Source of the DNA: Isoetes taiwanensis
Taxonomy: Eukaryota; Streptophyta; Lycopodiopsida; Isoetales; Isoetaceae
Assembly: GCA_021234155.1 (NCBI GenBank)
Contig: JAJEKV010000028.1
Coordinates: 15,315,976 to 15,379,975, forward strand
Direction: 5' to 3'
Length of the DNA: 64,000 bases
Below the pieces are notes generated by a model. That model saw only the letters and a list, made by a program, of their open reading frames with translations. It made no database searches and had not been told where the DNA came from. Shown here one piece after another: positions 12,580 to 24,489 of the stretch. Position 1 is the first letter of the stretch, and the number at the start of each line of letters is the position of its first letter. The position numbers and the translations under genes were made by a program.

Positions 12580-12620
12580 AGGGGAAAATACGTATTTTGG
12601 GAAAATACGCATTTTTGTAT
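12580..12620. repeat. Palindromic AAAATACGTATTTT and near-repeat
   Basis: GGGGAAAATACGTATTTT contains a 14-bp perfect palindrome and is followed at once by GGGAAAATACGCATTTTT, a one-base variant. It lies at the left edge of the TTCGCTTACGCC motif cluster. Confidence 0.7.
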
Positions 12621-12639
12621 TTAATACTCGCCTAGCCGG

Positions 12640-13050
12640 TGCTGTTTAAACCTTCTCGTTTCGCTTACGCCGAATTTCTTCGCAGTTGCCCAAGTTTCGC
12701 CACGTTAACTTCGGCCAGCCTCGTATAAAGCTTCAATACCGCTATCGCCAAACTCTTCGTAAGCGATGTGCTGCTCGCCATTTAAATCCTTTTTTGCCCG
12801 CGAAACATACTTTTTGCGCTTTCGCTACGCTGGCGTTCGCTGTAAGCTGGGTATGGTAAGTTTCGCCACGCCAAGTTTCTATATATATTTTGAGGCGCTG
12901 CTTCGCCACGGGGTTGACCGCTTTGTTTACAGCTCACGCTTACGCCAAACTGTTTTTGGTTCAAGGTGAAGTTGTAATATCAAGCTTACGCGAACTTCGT
13001 ACTTCTCGCTAGTTTAAACAGCTTGTTTCGCTTACGCCAAAGTTTTCTAA
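12640..13050. repeat. Cluster of TTCGCTTACGCC / TTCGCCACGCC motifs
   Basis: About nine copies of short related words occur in 400 bp: TTTCGCTTACGCC, AGTTTCGCCACG, TTTCGCTACGCTGG, AAGTTTCGCCACGCC, CTTCGCCACGG, CACGCTTACGCCAAA, AGCTTACGCG and TTTCGCTTACGCCAAAG. The cluster is framed by GTTTAAAC-like sequence (TGTTTAAACC near 12645 and GTTTAAACAGC near 13013) followed by TCGTTTCGCTTACGCC or TTGTTTCGCTTACGCC, so its two ends resemble direct repeats. Flanking DNA is AT-rich, making the GC-rich motif block stand out. No coding frame follows it. Confidence 0.6.
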
Positions 13051-16000
13051 TTTAAATTTTTTAGTCAGATTTTTGACGATTAAACGTCAAATTTGTGCCG
13101 ATCAAACTAAAAATAATGACATGAGCAAAACGATACGATTGAACCTATCCTCGTACCTTCACATTCTTATTCTATTTCAAATATCATGAATGTGAAATGG
13201 TTCCTAGATGTCTGTTTTTTAGAAATTCCTTAGGGACCTAACTGGGTCTCTCAATGATTGAAATTATAATTTGCTCATTAATACATCAATTTTTTATGAA
13301 ATCACATGAAATTTGAGACATGAGTAGCATTTGTACGCTATATTCATAGAAAATTAATGTTATCTTGAAATTTGTATTCCATGTTGAGTGTCGTGAGATC
13401 ATATCATATCGTTGAAACCATCGAATTGAATGTATTTCAAGGCATGATTGTGCTAAACTTGTGAAGAATTTTATTTTACCATTGAATATGGTGCTATAAC
13501 TTCGAGTTAATCTTATAATTCAGGTGTTCATATTTAAAATATCATAAGTGTCATGGAGAACTAGTCCGTAATATGGAGAAGGGATTGAGGGGCCCATACA
13601 GGTTGATAAACCCAAACAGGTCCCTGAGACAACTCTAGTGTTAACCATAGGAGAGCGCTTTAATTGGCATATCTACTGCAAGTGAAAAATTCGTGCTACA
13701 ACATACCTGATACATGTGGTGGCACATATGCAGCACTTATTCAAGGCAAATGGGCTCATATTTGGGTCATGATCAAAAACTTGGCTCTAGTGGATGTCGC
13801 TTACATGTTAGTTTCTGCTACGTGATGCTGCCTTAACAGTCCCATTGCAACAAAAAAAAAGAGCTTTATGAGATCGCCAGTTGTAGCTATTTAAAACTCT
13901 GCTATGCGAGCTAGTTCACATCCACAAAAATTTTTGTTTTGTTTTTGCATGGACGGCCCAACTAAAGGGTGTGTTGCCTCAATCGAGAACATATCACTCA
14001 TATGCTCTTTACTCTGAGTTCTAGACTTGAAATTTGGAAGATCTTGATAGGGAGCATTGATGTTGAAGTGAAGTTTGAAAAAAGAGAACTTATCTTGAAG
14101 TCAAAATCATGCACTAAGAAGACTTTGAGTGCTGAAGATTAGAAGATGTTTTGTTGAAGTTTGGAAGATACTAGGGCTAGAGTTTGGAAGACCCCATGTT
14201 GTGGTACCCTAATTCCTAGCATTTGTAAGGAGGAGCTTGTTGGTTTGGTTGCTGCAAGGAGGTTTTCTTAGAGTGGGGCGTGATCCTTATTTCCCATTGG
14301 CCACCCATAGTTGATAGATTGTGAGGTGCACCGAGGTAGTTTAGTTAGTGCCTCTGAGCGTAATTTCTGAACTTGGGGAGTCAGGCACGCCATGGTGGTG
14401 TGTGGGTCTAATTCTCGCCGAATGATAACATTGAGCTTGATCAAAAAGGAGTTCGCGTTTATCCTCGTGATTGCCGAGGTTGTTGATATTATCGAGGTCA
14501 GGGATATTGGCCGAGGCATGGTCCGACTCGAAAGACCATTTTCCGCTCTAAAAGGCTTGGGATGAGAGCGCCAGTATTTTTCGGAAGGGCGTTGATTGCG
14601 ACATATTGCAATGCTTGCAAAGTGAGGAGGACCATTATAGAATTGTATCTATTACGATGGCCCTTGATATTTACAAATGTGGCACCAGATTTGATTTCTC
14701 TGTGGTGGAGCAGATTGAGGGGGTTAAACCGTGTTTTGTGGAACCATGACAGGAGGTATGAAGGGTAGATTCATGAGTGGAACACCCGTGAGGTCGCAAG
14801 TATTCAGTCATAAGGCGAATAGCGGGAGGTAGGACTTGGCAGAAAACCGTACTCAAGATTTGACTCAGCATGGGATTTCTAGAGCCTGCTAGTTGCCACA
14901 GCCTTAGGTGGTTATCCTGCAGGTAGAATCAAAGACTATGTGGAGGTGCTCCATCAAAGGGGAGTGCTCGCTATGCCTCCATAAAAGGGGAGTGTTCATT
15001 ATGGTACAATGTCTATGGCCATGTTCTATGTTCTTTGTATTTGTGCTTTGTGACACGGGCATTTTACTCTCGCCTGGGATTGTTAATAGCTACCAACTCT
15101 TGTGAACTCCCCATGATAAGAGGTCCTCCAAGCGACGTAATGAGAGGGCATGCGATAATGAAGCTTCACCCCCACCACCGCCACAGGTTTGGAATGTGTC
15201 GGGCCAGCCAAGTATCCTCAGCTAATCCGGCCCTATGTAGGCCGACCGAGCTATCCATTGTCCCAGTTTGTTCATGATGGTTTGCAATTTTAGTTATGTT
15301 CTTTTCTCCTCGATGTTCATGATGTTTACTTTGTTGTCAATCGCTCAGCATTGCACCATAGGTTGGCCAGATCGCTATTAATTTGTGCACCGCTTCCCCG
15401 CCAACAAGGACAACAATAGGGGCCACATGAGCATTTGGGTTGCTCCTTATTCTATCCTTCAAAGTTCCTTAAGGATTCCGTAGATAGATTTTTTCGAACT
15501 GGCGGCCATTCACCGTACCATTTTAGGGGCAGCCCCCATGTATGTTACCGAAGATAAATTACCCCTTTGTACGTAATTTTTCCTCGCTTATTACCTCCAT
15601 TCTTTCTGTGAGGTCTTATCAAGTTTCTTCTTTTATTGCAACCCCGAGCTTTTCCTTTTCCCTTTCTCTTCTTTGTAGTTTCTGGATCTCTACTACTTCA
15701 AGCCAGCCAGATTTTCTTTTTTGTTCCTTAGCGTACCATTGTGTCTCTTGGCCCGCTTAAGTGTTTTGGGCTGCTCTTGGGCTCCTCCTCTACTTTCCCT
15801 CTAACTTCCTTCATTTTCCCGCCCAGAGGTACTAGTAGAAGGAGATTTTCAGCCGCCTGACTCACTAACTGAAAGTCCTCAAGCCCGACCGCACAAACCT
15901 GCCTAACAATGGGAAGCTAGGCTTGTTTGTTCCGCAGGTGAATGGGAGATGTACTTTGTACAAAGGCCTATGGTTGCATTAATCGATGATTCCGCTTGCA

Positions 16001-18063
16001 ATGTCCAATTACAATGTAGCCCCGGGAGGTCTTGAAAGATAGCTCTCCTTCACTTGACCTTCTTGCCCTAACCTCGTATACCTTTTATTGTCCTGCTGCT
16101 GACAAACTCGCGAGTCTACGAGCGCTTATTTCTAGGGCTTTGGTAAACGCGGAAGAAAAGTCAGTGTGATGTACTTACCGCCGCACTCGTTACTTAACTA
16201 ATCGTTTGAAAGCTTTCTATAAATCACCGGGCTCGTCTGCGGTCCTCGATGTAGCCATTGACCGCCTCTTCTTCAAAGACTTTCTTCAGGTTGGCTCTTC
16301 TGGTTCCGCCAACGAATGTTTAAAATCAACATCACAGCAATTAGAAAAGGAACAAAATGTATTCCTATCAACAATTGCTAATTTGTGCGCCCTCAATTTA
16401 AAGCAAAAGAAGAAGAAGCAACTAGAAAAGTTGCACAAGCATGTTTTTTAGTGTTTTAATTTAACTAAAAAGTGATTGTAGAAGCTAAAACAACAAAAAC
16501 AAGTACTATTTTTCCAAAAATCCCAAAACGATTCCTAATACACATTTCTTACACAAGAATGGCAAGGTGTATCCTAATACACTTGGCCTTCTCGTGTGAG
16601 CAAAGTGTATATCCTGCAAGTTTGAGTTCTCTTTTATATTCTTCACGCATTTGTCAAAGAAATTATACTTGGTGTTAATCCAAGCCAAAACCACACCATT
16701 GTATGGATAAGACTATACCTACTTTAAATGTATTATCATTGCACAAAGCAAAAGTCTAGCTATTGCACTCGTCAGCAGATGATCAAGAGGTCGCTATTCT
16801 CTTCCGTAAGGAGCCAATTTAGTAGCATATCTTGTCGCCCACCATTCCACCCAATTTGTGACATTTTTTCTTCAAAAATCATTCACAGATCGAAGGGAAG
16901 TCATTTGGTTAATTGGAATTCCATATGCAAAGTCTAAAGTATCCGGAGGTTTAGGATGCAAAATCTTTTAACCAAGCTCACCTCTTGCCGGGCAAGCTCA
17001 TTTGAAAGCGCCATGGAAATCAATCTCCGCTATATCTTATCAGGTATTGATATCTCTAAGTCACCCTTGTGGTCATCCTCAATTCAACACCGCTCTCATT
17101 CTCAAGATTCAATCGTGTGAAACCAAGCCCCAAAGATTCTCCTCTTATGCAATTCATCAAGTTTTGGGAATGCCATCTCTACTTCCAATTCATTAAAAGA
17201 GAGAGCTACATGCTGATGTTCCAATCTTTGGAACCCTATCATGACTGTTAAAAATTCTCCTGCTCTTGCTATCAAGCACCCTGCACTTATAAGAAATGGC
17301 ATGAGGCTGGTTTTTGTTTACACGAGACATGTTTCAGAAGGGAGAATCATTTCTCGACTAGATTAAAAGGTATTATTAGAGCACCTTCCTCGAGCAAGAA
17401 AATTTATTCTATCATCAAACCCTTTTCTCCGCCGATTCACGCGGCATGTCTGTAGTCTAGCGTATCGTGTCTAGGACATCCGTGATGAGACTACATACCT
17501 TCGCGCTGTAAGGTCAACATCAAGCCCACATAGATGAGCCGCTGATGACCGCAGTAAAAGCCGTATGCCATCCCCCCATGCTCAAGAAGCTGCGGCCTTA
17601 ACCGGGTCAATGTAGAGGCCAAAAGTGTTCTCAGGAGAGGGGGCAAACCTCATTTAACCCCATACTACATCGTGAATGCTCGCTCGTTTACTGCTGGAAA
17701 AGGGGCCTGCAAGGGTGAATAGAGCCTGTGGAAGAATTAGTTGACTCAGCTTCGCTTAGGAGTGAGTACAAGGACCAGAGATTGTTTGCTACCTCACCAA
17801 AGGAGGGAGTGATGCATTTAAACTAGTGTAACCTTAACCATCAGATCCTCCCTTCCTCGTACAACCCATATGAAATTTGCACTATTGCAATGAGCTCCCT
17901 ATTTTAACCATAATAGCAACAAGAAAACCACATATGCATGGATATTCTGAACATTGAGTTAGCAAATCGTAATGCTAATGAGGATAACTTTGCGCTTGAC
18001 TACCGTAATAGGTGTGTTTCTTCAAACCCTTACTAATTTTGCCCATGCCGCCTCGCACTACAA
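13050..18063. other. Long stretch without supported gene
   Basis: All frames are under about 120 codons and I recognise no protein family. A 29-bp near-duplicate (CTCCAT-AAAGGGGAGTG) occurs at about 14948-15003. The word GAAGTTTGGAAGA recurs near 14030-14190. The region ends at the left LTR of the outer chromovirus. Some of it may be decayed retroelement, but I cannot name a family. Confidence 0.4.
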
Positions 18064-19629
18064 TGTGACGCCCCACTCATATACTGCACTCACCAGATAC
18101 CTAACATGAGTTCATCCTATACCAACCCATGCTGATACAAGCTCCTTCCATGTGTCAATGAACCTTGATGAGTTCCAGTAAAGAATGAGGGCTGGCTGCC
18201 CCCTCGTTTTCCTTCAGTGTGGCCTACCTAGTCAGAGAAGTTTAAACATACATGTGTTAGTATAGCCAATAATAACATCACATGGCTACCAATGCATGAT
18301 GGCTCACCACATATCTCGCATAGACAAGGATCAAGATATCACATATGGAAATCCTAAATTAAGCAGTTCGCATCAAGGATGACTGGCGGCTTGGGTCTCC
18401 GTGAGGTCATTGCAAATGTAATCTGGCGGCAATGGATTTGGCCGCATGAGAACATGGCCGCAGTCCACTCCATCCGCCTCCCGCGGCACACTTTGGCAGA
18501 GCAGGTTGAAAACTCCGTTGGGGACTGACCGAGGCCTCAGCCAGATGCATAGCCAAGGGCTACTCCGGATTGCATCTCCCGCCCACAGGGGCAGTGTGTA
18601 GGGATCACCCCACTGCAGAGGGCTAGCATGATGACTCAAGGTGACTAGAGGGCAACCGCCTGCATCGACTTGAACTTCATGGAAGGTGTCCACCACCCCA
18701 AGAGTGTCGATCCCATGCAAAGCTCCTCACGCTAAAGGGCAGAGCATTAAACCTAGTGCACAATAGTCCTCGGGAGTAGGCTTTATACTTACCAGAGGGA
18801 CGGATCATGAGTCGACATGAACCTCATTGTAAGCCGGGCCCGCCTCTTTCACCCACAACTGTGTGTGGCTCTCGGTACGTCAGCCGTAATTTAATAAAGG
18901 CATTAAAGAGGGCTAGCTAGAGCATCAACTACTGTGCTTTAAGGTCTCTACCCTTCCCAATACAATGAGTCCACAGAGATCATCATCACATACATATCAC
19001 ATAAGAACTAAAGAACAAGATTTAATCTAAATCACGTAGTTAGGTTCTTTAGCTATGGCTTATCTAGAGATCTAGATGGCTGCTATGGGTAAATCAATAG
19101 GCTAAACTCTACTATTCTATGTCCGAGGCGTGTTTAGACTATAGAATTGGCAAAATACCATCCCTCGGCTTCAAGCCTCCCGGCTCAACGCATCCATGCT
19201 ACGTTAATCGCTTGAAGATGAAGCTAGAAAGGAAGCTGATGAGCTAAACCGCCGTATTTAATTCGGGAGGCTTATTGGCTCTTGAGCAAGCAAAACAGAG
19301 CTCTAGAAGGTCAGTGGGACAAAATGGAAAGTTAGCTCTCATACTTATATATAGACTAAAGGTTAGGCTAGGCTTCCTATTTCTCCCTTGAGCATGTGGG
19401 ACAAAATGGGTGTGGCCCACTTGCCTTTATTACCTAGGGTATCTAAAGTGTACATGGATAAATGTGTACACATGGATAAATAGATACCTTGCAAGTTGCC
19501 CCTAGGGTGCTACTTGCTTGTTGGCCATTATCATGCATACATCAATCTGATGACGCGGTAATGCTGCGGATTTGTGGGCAAAGACAATATACGCTCTTGG
19601 GGACCGTGATAATCGTGCTGAACGCCACA
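18064..19629 (-). repeat. LTR A: 3' LTR of the outer chromovirus
   Basis: On the plus strand it begins TGTGACGCCCC and ends ACGCCACA, with short inverted termini as expected for LTRs. It is about 1566 bp long. A TATA-like TATATATAG lies at about 19345-19353 (reverse-strand CTATATATA), which fits the LTR promoter. It is homologous end to end with LTRs B, C and D and closest to D. Many one-base indels separate the copies. Confidence 0.88.
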
Positions 19630-19640
19630 TTCTCCCCTTA
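19630..19640 (-). promoter_or_regulatory. Polypurine tract of the outer element
   Basis: Immediately inside LTR A the minus strand reads TAAGGGGAGAA just before the LTR start TGTGGCG. A purine tract here primes plus-strand DNA synthesis in LTR retrotransposons. The equivalent tract GGTAGGGAGAA sits next to LTR B. Confidence 0.8.
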
Positions 19641-20410
19641 CCTGAAACATGCCGCCGACTCCCCCACCTTGGGATCTTCTCTTGTCCCTCGCAACCAACT
19701 TGATGCATACAATTTATTACTATTATACTTACACAATTATTAGAATTACTCTAAGGTAATATTTTTAAAACATTATTACCATACATTACATTATTCAATA
19801 ACTTATCAATTCAGAACTTCATTAAAACAAGGTACTTATCAGCCTCACTTAACACAACATTTATGTTTATCAAAATTTAACAATTTCATATACAATTATC
19901 CTTCGGCCATTCTTGCAACACATTCCAACAAAATTTGTGTTGTAAGTCTTCGAGTTCTACCTCCTTTACCCTCCTGAGTTTCTATTGGCTCAGCAGGTCT
20001 CCATTACACTACAAGGGGTACCATTTTTATGCATGACTAATCTCCCACAGAGAAGAGGATGCTTCTTCCATCGTGGTCGTGAGACAAAGCTACCTATAAT
20101 GCCTAGGATGGCACCTATGCCTACACCTTTTAGCTGCCCCCTGCATGAAGGTGTATGCCTTCCCCAGTACTGGACTAGAGGTGCTTCCTATCAATGCATT
20201 CCCACGGCCTCTATCTCAGCATCATCTACTCGCGGGACGGAAGTAGACTTTAATCTACCTTCCAATTCATTCGCTTAAATCAAGCGTCATGCCTACAATG
20301 ACATTACATCACGCCCCAGAGATCACCGTGAGTGGTCTCATCATCGCAGAATAACGCATGCAACCCATACCTAACATAGGTCGCATGATTAATCTTAACT
20401 ACACATGACA
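19641..20410 (-). other. 3' untranslated internal region of the outer element
   Basis: It lies between the chromodomain and the polypurine tract. No ORF is conserved, but the nucleotide sequence (for example CAACACATTCCAACAAAATT near 19915) is shared with 23622-24210 next to LTR B, which fixes that fragment as the same region of the inner element. Confidence 0.75.
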
Positions 20411-20415
20411 TTAAG

Positions 20416-20604
20416 CTAAACACAACCGACATGCTCGGTGCCGCATTCCATCTGAGATGACCTTTGCCGTCTCCATTGCTCCATAAACTGGTACCGCTTA
20501 TTAGGTCCTTCTGCTACCCATGTCGCAGCCTTCCACCTATAGCGTTTCCACTTGACCAAAAATTGAGAAACTCTGACTTCTTGTTTTCTTGAAGGCTTTG
20601 TCAA
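20416..20604 (-). pseudogene. Chromodomain at the end of integrase, outer chromovirus
   Basis: The minus-strand frame contains VSQFLVKWKRYRWKAATWV, which matches the chromodomain core (YLVKWKGY followed by EATWE) with the aromatic and WK residues kept. In chromoviruses this C-terminal module of integrase guides insertion to particular chromatin. The frame starts inside the pol polyprotein, so its Met is not a real start. The residues after the core are normal for a chromodomain C-terminal helix but diverged. Confidence 0.85.
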
Positions 20605-21930
20605 GAATCAATTATGGGACATTCCACCGCTTCTTCCGCCATTTCCAAGATCGCTGGGGTGTCCAAGACTCATCCGACTTGGGAGTATGCGCCTTCAACA
20701 AACTCACGTGAAGACTTTATGAATTTCTCGTGTGCCGTTCTAACTTGTAGGATTGGTTACCTACTCTCTTGGCTATTCCAGTGGGTCACCCCCACCTTGG
20801 AGCAAGCTTACAATTTTCGGCGAGTTTCACGCTTCACTTTGATCTGGAGCCAAACGTTGTCGCCAACCCGAACTCTCAGGATCAGTCTCGATTGCCTACG
20901 CATAATTTTGCCTAATTCTGCCGCAAGAAGATATCCCTTTAACCTCTACCGCCTGCCGCATGTCGCCAACATTTGATGTAAATTCTACTTTTGACACGGT
21001 TGTGCCAAGTGTCCGGAGTTAGACATTGGTAGCCATAGTTGATCATGAACGCGCATATCCGGGATGATTCCTCGCTTGGGGCTATTACAAGCAAACCCAA
21101 CCAAGTGAATATAATCTTCCCACTTACTCGCTTGTTCCGCATATGGGTTTCGTAGCATATCTTCCAAAATTCTCGTTGTTCCATTCCTCCGCTTGCCCAT
21201 CCGGGTTCGAGGATGATAGGCCGCGGCTCATGAACAAAATTTCGGCCCTGGATTAATGAAAAGATCCCGCCAAAAGGCACTCATGAACTTCGGTCTCTCG
21301 TTTGAGATGATCTCTACATGCCATGGTGCCTGAAGATTTCTTTGGTGAAGAAATTCGTTATATCCAAGGTTGTGGCAATCAGAGTCTTGCAAGGCACAAA
21401 GTGCGCCATCTTTACAACTTGTCAACCACAACCATCGTGGCATCTTTCCTCTTTACCGTCCCCTGTTCTCGCTATGAAGTCCATGCTAATGACTCCTCCC
21501 ACTTAGCGCTCAAAGACCGCTAATGGTTCCAATGCCCCCGACCAAGTCGCTCTTCCTTCGGTCACGACACAATCAGCTATTCTTTTGATGTAGCGAGCCA
21601 TTCCGGCTTCTTTTCATCCCTCGGGCTAATAATAGCCGCCGCAAGACACTTTGAAATATGTCTGCTAAATCCTTCGTGGGTCAGCTTATTGGATCATAGG
21701 TGTCGTGAGAATCAATCCTCACCCCTCGGCGACTGCACACACAACTTGTTCTATGGTTCAAAAGATTACCTTTCCCTTCTTAAAGTTCCCTGGCTAGTCT
21801 CCCTCCTTATCCTGCTCTTGCCCTGCACAAGTTTCGCCCATACTTCCTTGAAGTCTACATCCGTCTCGCTAAAGGTTTCTTCGATCCTCTTACCAAAGTC
21901 GCTGCAGAGCCGCTTCTAAATTGCATTGTA
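20605..21930 (-). pseudogene. Integrase of the outer chromovirus (frameshifted)
   Basis: Reading the minus strand across frames gives, in order, an ARYI segment (about 21590), SMDFI at about 21484-21471, then DATMVVVDKLSKMAHFVPC, an IFRHHG segment, a degenerate DRDPKFMS-like region, WEDYIHLVGFACNS and FMINYGYQCLTPDTWHN. These are the Ty3/gypsy integrase catalytic core and the segment after it. Integrase inserts the element DNA into the chromosome. At least three frame changes and one stop are visible, so it cannot encode a full enzyme as written. The chromodomain follows downstream. Confidence 0.85.
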
Positions 21931-22052
21931 AAGGCACTCCTTTTGTTGTCGAGGATGCCTTGAAAGCGCGATTCGCTACCACATTGAGCTTCCCTACTTT
22001 ATAAACTATATCAAAGTCATATTCTTCGAGAACTCCATCCTTCACGCCAGAT
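21930..22052 (-). pseudogene. RNase H, C-terminal part (outer element)
   Basis: The minus strand encodes MEFLEEYDFDIVYKVGKLN followed by VVANRAF, matching the gypsy RNase H C-terminus (RRWLEFLEEYDFDIVYRPGK, then NVVADALSR). The reading stops at LTR B because the inner element inserted here. The rest of the domain resumes at 43525-43660. The split is direct evidence for nesting. Confidence 0.85.
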
Positions 22053-22058
22053 TGATGT
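22053..22058. repeat. Target site duplication, left copy (TGATGT)
   Basis: TGATGT immediately precedes the TGTGACGCC start of LTR B and is repeated at 43519-43524 directly after LTR C. Ty3/gypsy elements make duplications of about 5 bp, so either TGATG or GATGT may be the true unit. Confidence 0.75.
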
Positions 22059-23621
22059 TGTGACGCCCCCTACTCGCATAATACTCGCATACTCACCGTG
22101 ATACAATCGTGGAGTTCATCCCCATACCCATGCCGTATACAGTGCCTCCACATGACATCAAGAATCGTGATCGGTTCCAAAGTGGGAAGAGTGAAGGGGT
22201 CATTTTACCCCGCCTCCTCAGTGGCCTACCTAGTCATGGGCGTAAACATACATGTCAAGATATAACATATTCACATATCCACCTCAAGGGTGGTGCATCA
22301 ACATCCGTGATGTATTAAATGATCGCGATCATACATAGGGGGGTCCTACCCAAGGCTCGGGACTGGCTGGGATGATCATTTCGCTTGGGTCTCCGTGAGT
22401 TCACAGCATTTAATTCATGGCAATGGATTTAGCCGGCATAAGAACATGGCATAGGGTTGTCCACTCCATCCGCTCTTCCCTGCACACTTTGCGAGTAGGT
22501 CAAAAGTGTTGGGACCTCGATCAGACTACTTCTGGATGCATAGCCACAAAGGGGCTATTCCCTGCTGCATCTCCCCTGGCCCGGATGTAAGTGTAGGATC
22601 TCCCCTCCAGAGATCTACATGCTGACTCACAGGCTAGAGGGCCACCGCCTTATTCGGACCAACCCAACTGAAAGTGTACACCACTTCACGGGTGTCGAGC
22701 CCATGCCTTTACCCAAGACTCGCTGGTAAGCCATTAGACCTAGTCATAATGATCCCTGTGAGGCCTTACACACCGCAGGGACTGCTCAAGAGTCAACACC
22801 TAACCTCTTAGGCCAACTGCCCCTTCACCCATAACCAGTGTGGTTCTTTGCACAGTAGGCCGACCTATAGTGTGCTAGAGAGGCTAACCTAGAGCATCTA
22901 CCAATAAGCTTTTTAGGTCTCTACCCCCCTTCCCAATACAAGGAGTTCATAGAGATACATCATTCATAATATCACGTAAGAAACTAAAGAACTAGATCTA
23001 CTCTATATCATATAGTTAGGTTCTTAGTTAGAGTCTCCGTATCTAGAGAGATCTAGCAAGTATGGCAATTTAATAGGCTAAACCTAATGATTCTATGACT
23101 GAAGATTCGCTAAGCTTGGCTAAATTGCCTAAATACTCCCCATCCTCGAAGTTCTCTCGACTGAAGTTCCCACCATCCCCGCTTGAACCGCTCAATCAAG
23201 GAAAACTAATGGTGTACCCTCAGACAGAAATCGAGGCGTTTTGGCTCTTGGAGCGTACCTAAAACAGAGTTTCAAAACCCTAGGAAATCTAAAATGGCCA
23301 AATTAGGTTTCTTCTACCTAAATAGACAAGGAGGTTATATAGGTTTCCAATTATCCCTTTAGGCATGTGGGATAATTGGGAATGGGGCCCACTTGCCTTT
23401 AATGGCTAGGTGGCAAATGTGCCCATGGAAAGGTGTGCACCTTAATGAATGTGCACATTGGTAAATGTGCACATTAATAATAAATGCACATATTCAGCAA
23501 GTTGCCCCTAGGCTCCACCGCTACATCGCTACGCATATACGGAAAGTGGCGTGTACGCTGCGATCTATATGTGCTACATTGATACGCCCCGGGACCGTGA
23601 TAACCGTGGCCGAACGCCACA
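22059..23621 (-). repeat. LTR B: 3' LTR of the inner chromovirus
   Basis: Plus-strand ends are TGTGACGCCCC and AACGCCACA, about 1563 bp. The pairing with LTR C rests on shared words such as GTGCTAGAGAGGCTAACCT and CAAGGAGTTCATAGAGATAC, which LTRs A and D lack or replace. A reverse-strand TATA-like CCTATATAACC lies at about 23335-23345. Confidence 0.87.
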
Positions 23622-24210
23622 TTCTCCCTACCTTGAAATGATAAGCCGCCCGCTAAAGATCGCGGGTCTCCCCACCTGGGATCTTCCTAACCCTAATCAA
23701 CCCATACATGCCATATGCTACTATAATAGTTACACATTTATTAAGATTACCTTAAGATAATATTTTAGAACATTAATACGCCATTATATTATGAAATAAC
23801 TTATCAATTCATAACATCATTAAAACAAGTTATTCGACACTTCACTTATCACGCATAACAATTTAGTTTATCAAAATTTTAAATCAACGCTCGAGGTATT
23901 CTTCATTCCTTGCAACACATTCCAACAAAATTTGTGTTGCAAGTCTTCAGAGTTCTAATTCTCCTGCCCTCCTGAGCGCTCTATTGGCTCAAGTGGTGTC
24001 TATTAATTAATGCTAGTACCATTTATTTATTAATAAAAATAAAATTAGGCTATATGGTGACCACCCACCTATCTACATGAATGCATGGGCTGAATCTCCC
24101 TGCCGTAGGAAGAGGATGGTTCTTCCATCGCGGGAGACAACGCCCTATCATGCCTATATGCCATGCCTACACCTCTAGTTGTCTGCTGAATAAGGAGTGA
24201 TATCCTTCCA
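23622..24210 (-). other. 3' internal fragment of the inner element with polypurine tract
   Basis: The minus strand reads GGTAGGGAGAA directly before LTR B (23622-23632), which is the polypurine tract. The following 570 bp align in word order with 19641-20150 of the outer element. Homology stops near 24210, where the sequence changes to the LTR end of the plus-strand element. Confidence 0.75.
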
Positions 24211-24230
24211 GATATATAATGGAAGGATAT
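24200..24230. repeat. Perfect 11-bp inverted repeat at an element junction
   Basis: ATATCCTTCCA (24200-24210), nine bases, then TGGAAGGATAT (24220-24230). The left arm belongs to the minus-strand host sequence (compare GTATGCCTTCCCCA of the outer element) and the right arm merges into the plus-strand LTR fragment, so the hairpin straddles the breakpoint. Confidence 0.75.
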
Positions 24231-24473
24231 CTATGATTATGTTGAGCTACCCTTCGAGGTAGCATATTGTATTGTACGTTAGTTCTGACGCGGTTTATGC
24301 TTCCGCTATGATAGAGCCCTAGGGAAGCGGGCACGCAAGACACCTTTCATATCCCCTTCCTCACTACGAGGTTCCGGTGAGTATGATGCATCGAGGCCTG
24401 GGCGGTTGTTGAGCCTGACGGATTTCCTCACGAAAGTGTACTACCGGGTCAGATGTTTAGCAGGAGCGCCACA
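24222..24473 (+). repeat. 5' LTR remnant of the plus-strand chromovirus
   Basis: It corresponds to the last 250 bp of the 3' LTR at about 34160-34423 and ends in GCGCCACA. The first 1.4 kb of the LTR is absent, and so is the adjoining integrase region of the host element, as if one deletion removed both. Confidence 0.78.
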
Positions 24474-24474
24474 A

Positions 24475-24489
24475 TGGTATCGTGAGCGA
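24475..24489 (+). promoter_or_regulatory. Primer binding site, initiator tRNA-Met type
   Basis: TGGTATCGTGAGC starts one base after the LTR end and differs by a small insertion from TGGTATCAGAGC, the complement of the plant initiator tRNA-Met 3' end used by many plant LTR elements. The downstream GATGTTCTTGG matches the sequence after the primer sites of the two minus-strand elements. Confidence 0.85.

Noticed and set aside
12640-13050. Recent organelle DNA insertion
   Set aside because: The motif style recalls organelle short repeats, but no organelle gene, tRNA or rRNA sequence is recognisable, so it is reported only as an unusual motif cluster.
16700-17300. Copia-type pol remains on the plus strand
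   Set aside because: A few words loosely resemble RNase H of copia elements, but no ordered set of motifs could be assembled.
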